The notes beneath the pieces are model-generated. The model did not search any database. It saw only the letters and a list, made by a program, of their open reading frames with translations, and was not told the origin of the DNA. This document shows positions 36,401-47,999 of a stretch of DNA of 64,000 bases, piece by piece. Source of the DNA: Siphonodentalium dalli (taxonomy: Eukaryota; Mollusca; Scaphopoda; Gadilida; Siphonodentaliidae); NCBI GenBank assembly GCA_032622095.1, contig CP136067.1, positions 179,028,556 to 179,092,555 on the forward strand, written 5' to 3'. Positions within the stretch are counted from its first letter, which is position 1. Every line of letters starts with the position of its first letter. The position numbers and the translations under genes are program-made.

Positions 36401-37146
36401 TAGTGGGCGTCTATAGCACCATCTACTCACTCTATTAATCACAACCTGTCATTAATGCAGTGAATAAAGTTGTTAGTGAAAAAAAATCGGCCTTCCGTAT
36501 TTATCTAAGTGCTAGAAGCCGCCTCGAGAATTTGAACACAAATCCTGGGTTAAAATGACAACTTTGCCAATAATATTTGCCCATGAAATCTTTCAATAAA
36601 TAGGTTAACGCATAGCTGACTGGAATTTCATGGAATTCATGGACCTTTGAGTGAGAAAATCGTAGTGAAAGGCTACCGGTCAATGGGACAAATCTACCCG
36701 TTTCAATTCGCTATCGTTTTATGTGCTGCATTGAAAGTACCCAAGTGACCGTGACGATGTTCACAGATTTACCCGTACCCGTTCCCGTCGAACGGGTATC
36801 GCAAACTCGCTACTACTGCCAACCCTTCCGGCCAGTCACATGTGAAATTCATTGTTGAGATTGCCGTAGCATAGAAAATAAGATTGCACGTATGTCGATC
36901 AAATGGGAATTTTGATACCTTCAGGTTACACGGAAATGAGTACACAATATCGACAAACCAGTGTACGACACCGCCGTTGTCAACTGTTGTTTTCATCTTA
37001 TCGAATCCAAGTCTCGAAACTTTCTCAGAGCCGACTTGAACAAATGGTGGCAGCCAGATATTGTCAATGTCAATCATGATGTGATATATGCCAGGGTATT
37101 CAGATAAGTTCCAACTGAGTCGTCGATCCTCGAAGTATAAGTATAA

Positions 37147-38820
37147 AGGTTGTTCCACACCGGGCGCGAGCGAGCGATTATAACGGCCGTTTTCTAACGT
37201 CCGTAGCAGTTCAAAGCGCGCGATTTTTATGTCCACACCGCAAGCGACTGAAACGCTTCGTCGCGCGCGATAGTCAGGTTATTATTCTGTGTGTACGCTA
37301 ATTTCAGGGGAGTCAGGTGGCTGCATGGGGGATACCCCCACCCCACACACTTATGACTAATGTGTAGGGTTTCTACAAACAACGTGTAGCCCTGCTACAC
37401 AACCATTATTCATTTTTTATCTTAAACATATTTTACACAATAAATGGGTTAATTTATACACATGTATACACACTGGTGTGCATAAAATCAACACCTATGC
37501 CTTACACATGTTGTGTAAATTCTTACACATATATATCGTAGACAAGAATGTAAAGTTCAGTATTCCGAACTGTGGGTATATAGTATTCATGGCAAATGGA
37601 GATTTATATGTTAAAACTTTCATGGCGTACAATGGTACGTAATATTTTGCTCTGTCATGTGTGAGTTTTCGTTTTAAATGAACAAACCATGGTCGTGGCG
37701 TGGTTGCACGTGATTATATAGTATTAACGTATTACAACAATCATATAAACAAGAGTAAGAGCAGTATTCTTCATGAAAGTTTTAACAAATATATCCTCAT
37801 ATATCATTAATACAATACTCACAAGTCGGAATTCTGAACTTACATTCCTTGTCTACAATTTGTTTATTCTCGTCACTCAAAATTACATGGGTATTGAGAC
37901 AGTAGTAAATTGTATTCCAAAACATATACTCAAACAATATCGTCGTCATGTAGCAGACAATGAAACTGAAGGCACGCAATGCGCACGATCTACATTCTTA
38001 CACAAGTGTGTGTAATAAAATGTACACATTATGTGTAGAACGGCACTTGGTCAATGTATTTGTATGCAAAACTACACATTGCTATGTGTATTAACCGGGT
38101 TTACACATTTGATGTGTAATCGTTTCTACACATTAGTTATAATAGTGCTCCCACCCGGTAATACGCGATTATTATTAGTTGATGAATGCATTGTCTCATG
38201 TTTACCACAACGTCTTTTGGAATGAACTAGCCTCGTTATATTCTTTATCATTTCCCCTGATTATACCAAAATATAATTCACCAGCCAATGGAGCAGATTA
38301 TACGGTCCATGATTTTAGTTCTTTACAAGGAATAAACTGAATATAGTAATCTAAGGTGGAATTTCAGTCACGAAAAATAACAAAAATAAATGGTTTAATT
38401 ATTTGGTCATACAGTCATACAGACACACATGGCATACATGCATACACACATACATACATACAGTCATACAGACACACACAGTCATACAGACACACATGTG
38501 CCATACAGACACACATGCGTTGTACTTCGATTATTAGCCTCTCGCTAAAGTCCTCCATTATCGCGGCGACAAATCAGTGTGCCGTCATCAAATAGAAAAA
38601 TAACGGTCGTATAAACACCTATTTGAGAGCCGTCCAATTATCTCGCTGGTTTGCAACAAAGCGACAATTCGACGAAGCATAAAATCACTGCTATAATCGC
38701 CTCGTGGTCAGCGAGTCGGTCGCTTGCGGTGTGAACATAAAAATCGCGCGCTTTGAACTGATACGGACGTTAGAAAACGGCCGTTATAATCGCTCGCTCG
38801 CGCCCGGTGTGGAACAACCT
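37147..38820. mobile_element. 1.7-kb Harbinger-like element inserted in the receptor exon
   Basis: Terminal inverted repeats of about 115 bp beginning AGGTTGTTCCACACCGGG, with TAA directly outside both ends (37144-37146 and 38821-38823). A TAA/TTA 3-bp duplication is typical of PIF/Harbinger elements. No transposase is present, so the copy is non-autonomous. Internally it has several TACACAT/ATGTGTA dyads at about 37370-37550 and 37985-38130 and a CATACA microsatellite. Removing it and one TAA rejoins VTVQARL and YLYFEDRRLSW in frame. Confidence 0.85.
38405..38530. repeat. CATACA/GACACACA microsatellite
   Basis: Interrupted tandem CATACAGACACACA and CATACATACA units inside the Harbinger-like element. 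Confidence 0.8.
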
Positions 38821-39290
38821 TAAGCGAGCTTGAACAGTGACCACTTGAGTGTACGAATCCACCGATAAAAGGTTTCGAACTATAACATAGATCGGACATT
38901 CAAACTCCGATTTCGGCGGCCTTGCTTGGGGGTTGTAATCATTCAGAATGTATTCTAGAAGTCGCGTCTCAATGATGTCCTCATCCGGTCGATCCGTCCT
39001 CTTTTCAGCGGCCATTCCTGCTTTTAGTTTGGACATGAATAATTCCCAATCGCGTGTGAAAGTATCTGACATTGTTTCGTTATGGCACACATCCGCCCCG
39101 AAGATAAATGTCACATAGAATAAGACGAAACGGGCAGGTTTGATAGAATAACATGAGTTAGACGTCATTATTGAATATGAAGTATCCACAAAGAAGTGTA
39201 GACGATAATCTCCAAACTCCACCAAAGATTCAACTACGAATTGTTTGTGTAGCTTCTCGTGTTATTTTGCACGCGCCCGTTGCCCTTGAA

Positions 39291-39298
39291 TTTTTATA
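39291..39298 (-). promoter_or_regulatory. TATA box of the receptor gene
   Basis: Minus-strand TATAAAAA about 125 nt upstream of the ATG at 39168. A start site about 30 nt downstream would give a ~95-nt 5' UTR without an intron. The ATG has A at -3. Confidence 0.5.
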
Positions 39299-40021
39299 CG
39301 GGAATGACATTCAATGTATGTGTAGGACAAAGCCAACTACATAACTTGTTGGTAGTCTATCAACCATGCGATGAAACCAGATATTGCTCATTTCTATATA
39401 GTATTATACTCCCGTCAATGGGGTAGTTGCTGCTCTCGCAAGCATGCACAATATCAAATATCCATTGTGTTAAAAAAAATCTCCCACCTGTATCGCAGGC
39501 CCCCTTGAGCGACAAACCCACAAGAAAAGAAGATGCATGCATCAGATCGCACATGAATTATTTTACAAAAAATTAGTCTCGTATATTGGGGAAATGTTAT
39601 AAATTTAATATTAGAACTTCAAATATACGCATCTCAGAACGAGATGTCTGGTGTACTCGCGACCAAGCACATGGCACTTACATCGCCAAATTACACCTAG
39701 ATATGAAGCTTGATCGTGCATGTACAATTTGATAATTACCTGCTCATAAATGCGGGCTATATGGTTTGCCTATAGATTCAAATAATGACACCCAATATGC
39801 TGACAGACAGATGCGGGCTGTAACGCATTCGAAAGACGTTAATGATGTATAGAGTAAATCCAAGATGGATGCTGAGGTTCATGAAAAGAAATTCGGAAAA
39901 GAAACGTTAGCTTATCTAGTTGTCGCCAAAAATATACATATGCAATTTGAGATATATCAAATGAAATATGCTGCCTATATAATCAAATGCGATAAAAGTT
40001 TTGCATGCAATATAACTTATA
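39299..40021. other. No recognisable feature
   Basis: Upstream region of the receptor gene. The short ORFs in it have no family features. Confidence 0.4.
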
Positions 40022-40528
40022 TAATAACGCGTACACCCCAACCCCATGTGCCGCGTCTCTGTGACGATGTGATCAGCCATGCTGACATATACATGAAATA
40101 ATACATCAAATAGACCGGACAGTGTCCCATCCAATATAAGTACGCACGCCCTAACCCCATGTCGCCACGTCTCTACACGGAAAAACATGCACATGAAATG
40201 TTCAAACAGACATGGTCCCATGCAATATAAGTGCGTACACGTCAATCCCATGTTGCCGCGTCCCTATATCTAACCAGTCTTGAGAACATGCACATGAAAT
40301 TGTCAAACACTATCAAGCAGTATCACAATAAATATTAGGAAAAAGTACATACGTGCACCCCAACCGCCTGTCGCCGCGTCCCTACATGATTGTGATGACC
40401 AGACGTGAAAGCATGCACATGAAACAGTCAAATAGACCCGATAGTGTCCCATACAATAAGCACGTACACCCCAACCCCCTGTCACTGTGTGCCTACATGT
40501 GACCCACCGTGAACACACGCACATAGTA
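40022..40528. repeat. ~105-bp satellite, about 4.5 copies
   Basis: Repeating blocks: GTACACCCCAACCCCATGT, CGCGTC(T/C)CTACA, GAAAACATGCACATGAAA, CAAATAGACC and AGTGTCCCATACAATA. Copies are degenerate. The array ends near 40528. Confidence 0.8.
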
Positions 40529-40899
40529 TTGAGTTTAATGTTTAATTCACATTTTTATAAACATATTTCCTCGCCCGATATTAATCTCACTTCGCCTCAT
40601 ATGACACCGTATCCGGTAACAACTCGTCCTGTAACTTATAGTATATACCTGTAATTTCCAGGGTACAAAATAATAACTATATATGAATCGAAACTCCTGT
40701 TTGGAAACGCTTCAATCAATTAATATTGATTTTATTTCGAATTTTCGGGTGTAATATACATACATTCATTTGGGACATGTTACGGCTCGCGTTCGTTCGA
40801 AGAGTAGCATGCGGGATAACTCTGTCTAAATTGGTAACGAAAAAATATCCTACTTGATTGTCGCACCATATAATAAAATATCGTTATAAAATATCAATA
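40529..40899. other. No recognisable feature
   Basis: Short AT-rich spacer between the satellite and an M2 element. Confidence 0.4.
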
Positions 40900-41342
40900 T
40901 TAAAGGTACTCAATCCGATTCGACGGTCCCCATAACATCAGATTCCAACAACAAAAACATTTTTTGAAATGCCGCTTCAGTTATCAGAATCGATTAATTG
41001 CCCAAAAATAATGCTAACCACAGTCAACTATAGTATAAAATTGCCCAAAACCTGTTATTTGTGAACGTTTTGTTCAACAAAATTTTGCCTGTTGTCAAAT
41101 ATCTGACACGAAAAGCCACTGGATTTTAGAGTTATCGATCTCCATCCGCTATCTGGTCATAATTTCTTCTCGTCGAACAGTTTACTGGGCCACTTAAAAT
41201 TAAAATAATAGATTTCAACCATCGTTATCTGATCACTCCTAGCTTTGATGGGTGGGTTTCTCGACTCGAATCAAATATTTTTTACCCCCAAAGCCAAGGA
41301 AATAGTAATTTGCGAGCGTTAATTCGGATTGAGTACCTTTAA
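40900..41342 (+). mobile_element. TIR element M2, copy C
   Basis: Full copy: TTAAAGGTACTCAATCCGA at the left and its inverse at the right (ending 41342). Very similar to the copies at 22406 (inverse) and 62243, so family expansion was fairly recent. Confidence 0.9.
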
Positions 41343-43491
41343 ACAGTATTTATCACAACCCAAAAGGGTTGTTTTACGGTATTGCGTATGTGATTTCAGT
41401 AATTTCTATACCCCATCAACATGAAAAAAATGTTTTTACATCCGGGCGATTCAGACCTATGGGGCCCTATGGTGGTCGCCATGTTGGAATAGAATTGACA
41501 AATTATTAAAACGAATTTATTTTTCTTCTTCGATCAGCCTCCCCATAGCAACACTATTAAATTTGAAACACAAAATCAACCTTATTCAAAATTAAATGCT
41601 TAATGTGGATTTAGCTGACACGGGCGCATAGCATTCGGCAAACCTCGCCAGATTCCGTACCGTTAAAGTTTGAATATTACGTCACCTGGCAGGCCATAGC
41701 AACGTTGGAAATGATGACGTAATTTCTTTACAAAATGGTGGCGCTCTCTTATTTGCGAAATTTGAAATTGAATTGCTTGTTATTGTTATCGCTCGTATTT
41801 TAAATGTACAACGGTATCACAGCACGTAAGCGTTAAGAACAAACGATAAAGCACAAGCGAAGATAGCACAACGAGCCCATTACTGGAATGACTTTAGAGT
41901 CAAAGCAGTCAAAAGAAGAAAAACAACAACACTAGAACTTGTTTTGAACTTGGAAGTTTAAAAGTGAAAATCAGTCATTCGGAAAGAAACTCAATGACGA
42001 ATCTGTGACTGACAAAAATATGAAAATGAAGGTCACTGGGGTGAAATGTGGACTGGTCTGTGCAGACTGATCACCACGGCGATTTGACTTGTTCTGTTAT
42101 TGTTCAATTTTAAGTCTGTTTTCACCTGGACTGGTTAGACTTAGACTCAGACTTAGAGTTGCAACTGCAAGCGGCAAATTGTTCAGTCTACTAACTAACT
42201 ACTTCTCTAAATAGTAAATTTAATTGTTAATATATCAAACACTGTCAGGTCAAGCCTCAACTTGGGTCAAGGAAATCAGAAAATGGACATTTTAGAGCTG
42301 ACTGATTTACTCATTTACTCAGTATAGACAGTATAGTTCAGTCATGAACCGTTGAACGTAGCACGTAGCTGGAACTTGTGGAAGCAGTATCCAGTGAAAG
42401 CGGTCGTGTGGCCTTCTAATCTAATAATATTAGGATTGTATTAGTCAATTTAGTAATTACAGATTAGTAAATTTAGTTATCAACGACTTCAGGCTCAGCC
42501 TCACCCACTCACTGTGAATGTGACTCAGGTCAAAATTCAATTCTAGCCATCTACAGAGCAGTCAACACACAGATGTAACAAACATGTAAAGCCCAGTGAA
42601 TTGGTGACTAACAAAGTGAGTCGTTTATCTTCTTGTTGGGTGAAGGAAAAGAAGAACATCTCCCAATCCCACTTGGTCTCGGCACACTGCAGAGTTCATG
42701 CAGTGACTGGTGAGAGGATATGCTTCTGGGCCAACTTTCCATCTGTGTGTATGAATTCTGTTTCATGTAATGGACACATCAAGTTAAATATAATAATTAT
42801 AATGCATGGTGATTAGTTTTAGCATTCTCACATATTAAATAATTCATGATTTTAACACTGTGTTCTCGATTTAAACCTTAAGCATTAAGCGGGAGCTTGA
42901 CCAGCATGGCTAGCATATATATTAACGAGTGGCTATTTGTGGAAAAATTATTAAATATAGCCCTGCGTACTTGCTATTGTCGACTTGACACATTGGGATT
43001 GGAATAATATGTATGCTAAATATAATAATTCCAGGCCAACTTAGTTGAACTGTCACGACCTTCTTGTTATACATGCACATGACTAATGAGGCAATCGTAT
43101 AAATGTTTAATCTAGTAGCATTTTCTCAGACCATGCCATGAATATCTATGTATCTATGCCCATCAAGAATGATATATTCCACCAGTACAAAGTTTTTGCT
43201 GTTGCGATAGGGAAGTAACTAGTACAGTTAATAAATTATGAAGTACCTTTCATTAATAATGTGTGTCATAGAATGTGAAGATCCAACTTTGAAATGGCAA
43301 GATTTAAATTACTTTGTGGTGGATTTTCCTTTGCGTCCCTCATACTAATGTCATTCCTCCTGGGCAATTATTAAAATGTTTATATACTATCAGATGCCTA
43401 ACAATAGTGTCAGCATGTGCCGCATGATTAGTAATTTAAGATAAAATTCTCAACGATCATTAAGTTTTTTCGCATAGAGACATATATAGAA
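41343..43491. other. No gene recognised; longest repeat-poor stretch
   Basis: About 2.1 kb without a clear repeat or ORF. It may be host intergenic or UTR sequence; see the CRE-like sites at 41678. Confidence 0.4.
41678..41722. promoter_or_regulatory. Paired CRE-like sites
   Basis: TTACGTCA at 41678-41685 and its inverse TGACGTAA at 41715-41722, followed by AAAATGGTGGCG (YY1-like) near 41733. This is promoter-like, but no start site or gene can be tied to it. Confidence 0.25.
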
Positions 43492-43982
43492 TTAAAGGCA
43501 CGTGCGGCCTTAATTGTCGAAAATATTCATATTTGTTCCAAACACCGTAAACAGAAAAACATTAAAACGCATACAGTTCCGTTCATATATACCATGACCA
43601 TCGCGTAAACAGCATGTTATAATAAAGACCTACTATATTTGACATAAGCAAGAGTCTGATTGTGTTACAGAAGACAGCACAATGCTACTGGCTAATCACA
43701 CACAAATGGCATAAACGCTCTTTATTAGTTCCAAATCAGGTATTCACCAACAAAGAACGCTCTTTATGTTTACCATCATAATATAAACAAACACCAGAAA
43801 GGAACTTTTATGCTTTTGTTTACATAACAATGGTCAAACAAATGACCATAACATACTGTTTATGCGATATTTCTTATTTGTATACGGACAAAGTCTATCT
43901 ACATTTTGATGTTCTTTCTGTTTGTGGCGGGTGGAAATATTTTCACAGGATACCCACCGCCAAGGCCAACCGTGTCTTTAAA
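43492..43982 (-). mobile_element. TIR element, family M1, third copy
   Basis: Starts TTAAAGGCACGTGCGGCC, ends with a CGTGTCTTTAA terminus and keeps the family interior, including the paired AACGCTCTTT boxes at 43714 and 43756 and a TTATGCTTTTGTTTACATAA block. More diverged than the other two copies. Confidence 0.8.
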
Positions 43983-44519
43983 TTGAAATAGAATTAAATT
44001 TCAATCAATATTGTTAATTTCAGTCTAGGTCTCCGCTATCACTATTATTGACCATCACAATGCTTAGACATCTGAGAGTACGATATAAGCTCACAAAAGT
44101 CATGAACAAGCATGCAATCTCGAGCTGGGACCACCCTTAATACTTGTTTCTCATCATCTACTTCACAGAAGGGGTCACCCCTAAGAAGTAACCGTATAGG
44201 AAATACCGAACATACCACTATGACATCAGTTTGTTTGATCTAAATTATTTAGCCCCAAAACAATAGTCATTTGGCAAATTATCTCATTCCTTTTCGAAGT
44301 GCCTGTCATCTACTGAAGTTGGATCCTACCAGGGCCATAAATTATGTCTCATTGAGTCATTGTGTCCCATCCATGTAAATCGCTGAAAGTCAAGCATACA
44401 TAAACGTTACCTCTATAAATAAATCTGATGTGGCTATGTGAAATATGCATTAAATCCCCGTTTTCATAAAAATGTATTCAGTTTTATATGTAAATTTATC
44501 CAATAAACATATTTTTCCC
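43983..44519. other. No recognisable feature
   Basis: Spacer between M1 and M2 elements. Confidence 0.4.
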
Positions 44520-44971
44520 TTGAAGGTCCTCAATCCGAATCAATAGTCCCCATATCTTCAGATTCCGACAACAAGAAATTTTTTTGAAATGCCGCTTCAG
44601 TTGACAGAATTAATTGCTCGAAAATAATGCTAACTGCAGTCAATTATGGCATAAAATTGACAAAAACCTGTAATTTATCAACTTTTTGCTCAACGAATAT
44701 TGCTGGTTTGTCAAACATCTGACACACACAAAAAAAAAATCAGTTGATTTTAGAGTTATCCATCTCCATCTGCAATTTGGTCAGAGAAAGTATTCTTGTC
44801 TGCTAAAATTTGCTGGGCCACGTAAAATTAAAATGATAGATTTTAAAAATCGGTATCTGATCACTCTGAGCTTTGATGTTGTGGGTTCCTCGACTTGAAT
44901 CAAATATTTTTCACCTCTGAAGTCAAGGAAATAGTAATCTGCGAGGGTTAATTCGGATTGAGTACCTTTAA
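44520..44971 (+). mobile_element. TIR element M2, copy D
   Basis: Left end TTGAAGGTCCTCAATCCGAA, right end inverse of TTAAAGGTACTCAATCCGAA. Older copy, with many substitutions relative to C and F. Confidence 0.85.
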
Positions 44972-45509
44972 AATTGCAAAAATTAAATTAAATAATTTTG
45001 CCTTGAAAATTGGTTGCTTGGCCAGATTCAACCTTCACCTGCCGATTGCATTTTGAAGAAATATAGTAACATGTGCTATATGGCTAATATCTCTTGACTG
45101 GCGCCATGGATATTGGTCTGGAAATTAGAGAAATGTTAGAGGCAATATCTCACTCTGACCCATGTCTAACTGTGGCCCACATTCCCACATTCCTCTATAT
45201 CTGGGGCTGCAACATATTCTCGTGCAAATAGGTTTATTTGTACCTAAATATTCACATATGTTCATATTTTTTTTATTTATTTAAATAAAAATTTAGAAAA
45301 ACTAACGGCATTATTCACTCTGCCAGGGCACCCCGAGTCACCACACCAAATTTCGCTGAAATCTGAGCACCAATATTAACAAAGACATGTTGGTCTCAAC
45401 TTTACTCCAGTCTTATATTATTATATATGTATATATAAACAGTCCCATGAAACATGTATACATTTATTGATGGACGTGTCATGGGCTCTTCATACAGGAT
45501 CGGGTTCAT
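44972..45509. other. No recognisable feature
   Basis: AT-rich spacer; a TATATATG run near 45424. Confidence 0.4.
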
Positions 45510-45600
45510 TATTCCGAAGGTTCCATATTCCGAAGGGTCGCTATCCCAAAGGTTCTTATTAAGAAGGTTCGCTATTCTGAAGGTATGCTATTCTGGGCGT
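45510..45600. repeat. TTCGGAATAG-type minisatellite, inverse copy
   Basis: Units of the form ATTCCGAAGGTTCGCT, the inverse of the repeat at 1214-1331, degenerate. Confidence 0.6.
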
Positions 45601-45605
45601 ATTTA

Positions 45606-45870
45606 ACCAGAAAAGATGGACAACTCTAATACCAAGTAGTTATTATTACCACGATTTTACAGTTATCCATCTTTATCTGGAAGACCGCCCGTTTTGACCT
45701 CGTCCTGGCACGATTAGGCCCAGAACAATAAAAATAGCAAACTGCAAAGATCGATATCTAATTACTCTGAGCTTTGATGGGTGGGTTCGACACTAATCAA
45801 ATATTTTTTTTCCCACCGAAGCCAAAGAAAGAGTAATTTAGCAGCGTCTTATCGGATTGAGTGCCTTTAA
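45606..45870 (+). mobile_element. TIR element M2, partial copy E
   Basis: Only the right ~60% is present (GAGCTTTGATGGGTGGGTTC, then CGGATTGAGTGCCTTTAA). It lies between two oppositely oriented minisatellite stretches. Confidence 0.7.
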
Positions 45871-45959
45871 GTTATTTCCTTCATAAAAAGAGTCTTATGA
45901 TAAAGAACCCTCTCAATACTTTAGAATATAGATAATAGAATGAAACTTCAAAATAACAA

Positions 45960-46075
45960 GTTATAAAAACCTTCTGAATATTGAGGAATATAGAGAACCT
46001 TGTGAATAGCGAAACTTCTGTAGAATGAACCTTGGGAATAGCGAACCTTTGGACATAGAGTGACATGTCCCCGTC
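45960..46075. repeat. TTCGGAATAG-type minisatellite, direct copy
   Basis: Degenerate AACCTTCTGAATA and GAATAGCGAACCTT units ending in GACATGTCCCC, the same flank that follows the array at 1214-1331. Confidence 0.6.
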
Positions 46076-46220
46076 CTACGGCCCATACGCACTGGCGTGA
46101 TCGTATATATATCCCAAGTTGGCCAGAAATACAGGCACTCATATGAAACATACATTTATCATTTTATAGATGGACGTACGTGTTTTGGGTTGTCCATACG
46201 TACTGACGTAATCATATTAA

Positions 46221-46260
46221 CGACCCAGCTCGGCGCGCTTGCGCGCCCGAGCTCGGGTCG
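46221..46260. repeat. GC-rich hairpin
   Basis: CGACCCAGCTCGG and CGAGCTCGGGTCG arms around a GCGCGCTTGCGCGC centre. Isolated GC island in AT-rich sequence. Confidence 0.8.
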
Positions 46261-47176
46261 TGTATAGGTAACAGGCGGGCGTGCGTACTTGTGACGTCAC
46301 ACATAAATTACAGTATACCGTGAAGGAGAAATTTTTATTCACACAACATTTTCGTGAAAAAATCACGTGACTTCCGGCAGTGGTTTCACAAAATCGCGGA
46401 ATCAGATATGAAACGAATTTTCTACTTCACAACTTCTGATATATGGCAATGGACAACTGATGTATTTATTTATTTATAAACAGTAAGTTGTTATGAATAT
46501 GTCCTACATACGTTCATATTAGATCAGTTTCATTTGTTAACAAAATGAAGGCAGTTACGGCGTAATGACGTCAAAGCGTCATTTGTCTATGTGGGCCAGA
46601 ATCCAGACATGGCTGAACGTGTCATGTCGTCTTCGCGGACAATTGATGTCACCTCACTATAGATTATATTGATTGATGTATTGATTGAGCGTTTAATCCG
46701 TGCTCATACACACGTAATCTGAGTTAATTAAAATATCACATCAAGTTGTACATGTAAATGCAGCGAAGTGTTGATTTTTTCTAAAGTCAGCAGCCAATAC
46801 GATGTTAATGTTTACTACTTCCCACTTCATATCAATGGTGTTCATTTATATAGGTTTAACTATATCATAATGATTATGTAAAGCACCCGTGTATTCAATA
46901 AAAATATAATTCTTACTATTATGACGGGGTCGTTCTATATGCCTTGCATATTATCATATTACCATGAATATTACATGCTATAAGTGCAACAATAGTTATA
47001 TAATGCATCATGTATGGACCCTTGGGAGAGTGTGATGCTCTGCGTATAATGTGCCTTTTGAATTCAGAGATGACTGTCATTTCATACAACCGTTTCTTCG
47101 CTCCCCGAGGTGGTATGTACGTCAGTGATGTCATTATTTAGTTGTGTGTATATTGACCATAGAGGTAGATATATAG
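46261..47176. other. No recognisable feature
   Basis: Contains GTGACGTCAC near 46290 and ATGACGTCA near 46565, but no gene is supported. Confidence 0.4.
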
Positions 47177-47337
47177 AGAATAATTACTTAATTGAACTGG
47201 TGACGTGAAATAATTCATGAGAGGCACGCAGGGTCGTTGTACAAACACGAGAGTGCATTGCAGTCGAGTGTTTTACAAAATAGTCCCTGCCTCGATAAAT
47301 TATGTCACTTCACCAGTTAAATCAAGTGATTATTCTG
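47177..47337. mobile_element. Short TIR element, ~160 bp
   Basis: GAATAATTACTTAATTGAAC at the left and an imperfect inverse (ATCAAGTGATTATTC) at the right, arms ~50 bp with CACGCAGGG/CCCTGC inside. A fragment recurs near 47585-47640. Confidence 0.55.
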
Positions 47338-47726
47338 TTTATTATATTCCACTAGAAACATCTAATTTACCATAAATCCTATTAATATCGCCGTTATACA
47401 CATTACGCATAAGTTTCGATAGCGCATATCAATATGTAAATAATGTACACATTGAAAACTGGTTTATCCATACATGTACCTATATGTATACGGTGATGAG
47501 AATAAAGAATTGAATATAAATAAATAACGCGTACGTGTATTTATAAGGTGATGAGAATTAAGAATTGAGTTGAAAATAAATAACGCGCTAGTTAAAGTGA
47601 CATAATTCACTGGTGAATAATCACTCAAGAAATCAAGGTAAATATAACACATAGGAACGTAATAAACTCAGTAACACAGTTAGAACTGATGATGATGTAT
47701 CTCTTCCCTGAATGTTCAGTTCTGTT
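47338..47726. other. 3' flank of the PAN-like gene
   Basis: No AATAAA on the minus strand immediately after the stop codon at 47727; the nearest AATAAA-like signal is near 47335. A TIR fragment lies at 47585-47640. Confidence 0.35.
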
Positions 47727-47999
47727 TCAGAATGTTAAATAATAATTTCTAATAAGACAGAGGTCCACATCATTTTTTGTCACCGGGACATAATTTTGTT
47801 CCCATTGTTTCTGTGAGTTGGGAGAGTAGTGACAGTAATTGTTACAGCTTTTGGGACATTGCTCTATTTTGAATGAGAATGTGTCTTTTAAGCGGATATG
47901 GCTCATTCGAACCTCCAAATGTTTTTCTACGTAAATTGGAGCGACGGATACGATAGGTCGACAAATAAACGAACTATTGATATACCGGCTTAATATGAT
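47727..47999 (-). CDS. Secreted Cys-rich protein, probable exon 2
   Basis: Minus strand. A good acceptor (TGTTTTTCAG, ending at 48000) precedes an open phase-0 frame beginning IILSRYINSSFICRP and ending at a TGA at 47727-47729 (90 codons). It contains CPKSCNNYCHY and DVDLC cysteines. The phase matches the exon at 48993-49316, which has a strong donor, so joining is plausible but unproven; other acceptors cannot be excluded. No domain is recognised in this exon. Confidence 0.4.
   Translation of the reverse strand: MILSRYINSSFICRPIVSVAPIYVEKHLEVRMSHIRLKDTFSFKIEQCPKSCNNYCHYSPNSQKQWEQNYVPVTKNDVDLCLIRNYYLTF

Larger units (their letters stand above)
34705..36810. mobile_element. 2.1-kb DNA element inserted in the receptor exon
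   Basis: Bounded by GCGAGTTTGCGAT and its inverse, with TACTA on both sides (34700-34704 and 36811-36815). A 2-bp TA duplication is an equal alternative; both leave the receptor in frame. The left end carries a ~85-bp hairpin of GGTACC/GGTACGGGT units and the right end has matching ACCCGT repeats. It contains a decayed M2 element (35264-35594) and a C-rich repeat (35940-36400), so it predates those insertions or picked them up. No transposase seen. Confidence 0.8.
34043..39168 (-). pseudogene. Nicotinic-type Cys-loop receptor gene split by two transposons
   Basis: Minus strand, one exon in three blocks: 38824-39168, 36811-37146 and 34043-34699. With both inserts and one copy of each target duplication left out, the frame is open for about 445 codons. 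ATG at 39166-39168 starts a signal peptide (PARFVLFYVTFIFG). The extracellular domain has WNLSEYPGIYHI, an IWLPP loop and the Cys-loop CNLKVSKFPFDRHTC (13 residues between cysteines). TM1 starts WFHVVNLFAPILC; GDRIGLC before TM2 parallels the GEK of cation channels and lacks the PAR of anion channels; TM3 and TM4 follow. The vicinal CC of alpha subunits is absent. It would be a ligand-gated cation channel subunit in the plasma membrane. Intronless nAChR-like copies are known in molluscs. No canonical splice pair removes the inserts in frame, so this allele is probably broken. Confidence 0.85.

Noticed and set aside
34705-38820. The two receptor insertions as introns (introner-type)
   Set aside because: No GT...AG pair at equal positions in the duplications restores the frame. 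GT at the TIR of the second element (AAG|GTTG) paired with the nearest AG gives a frameshift.
38708-38899. Minus-strand ORF at the edge of the Harbinger-like element
   Set aside because: It reads across the TIR/receptor junction in the wrong frame.
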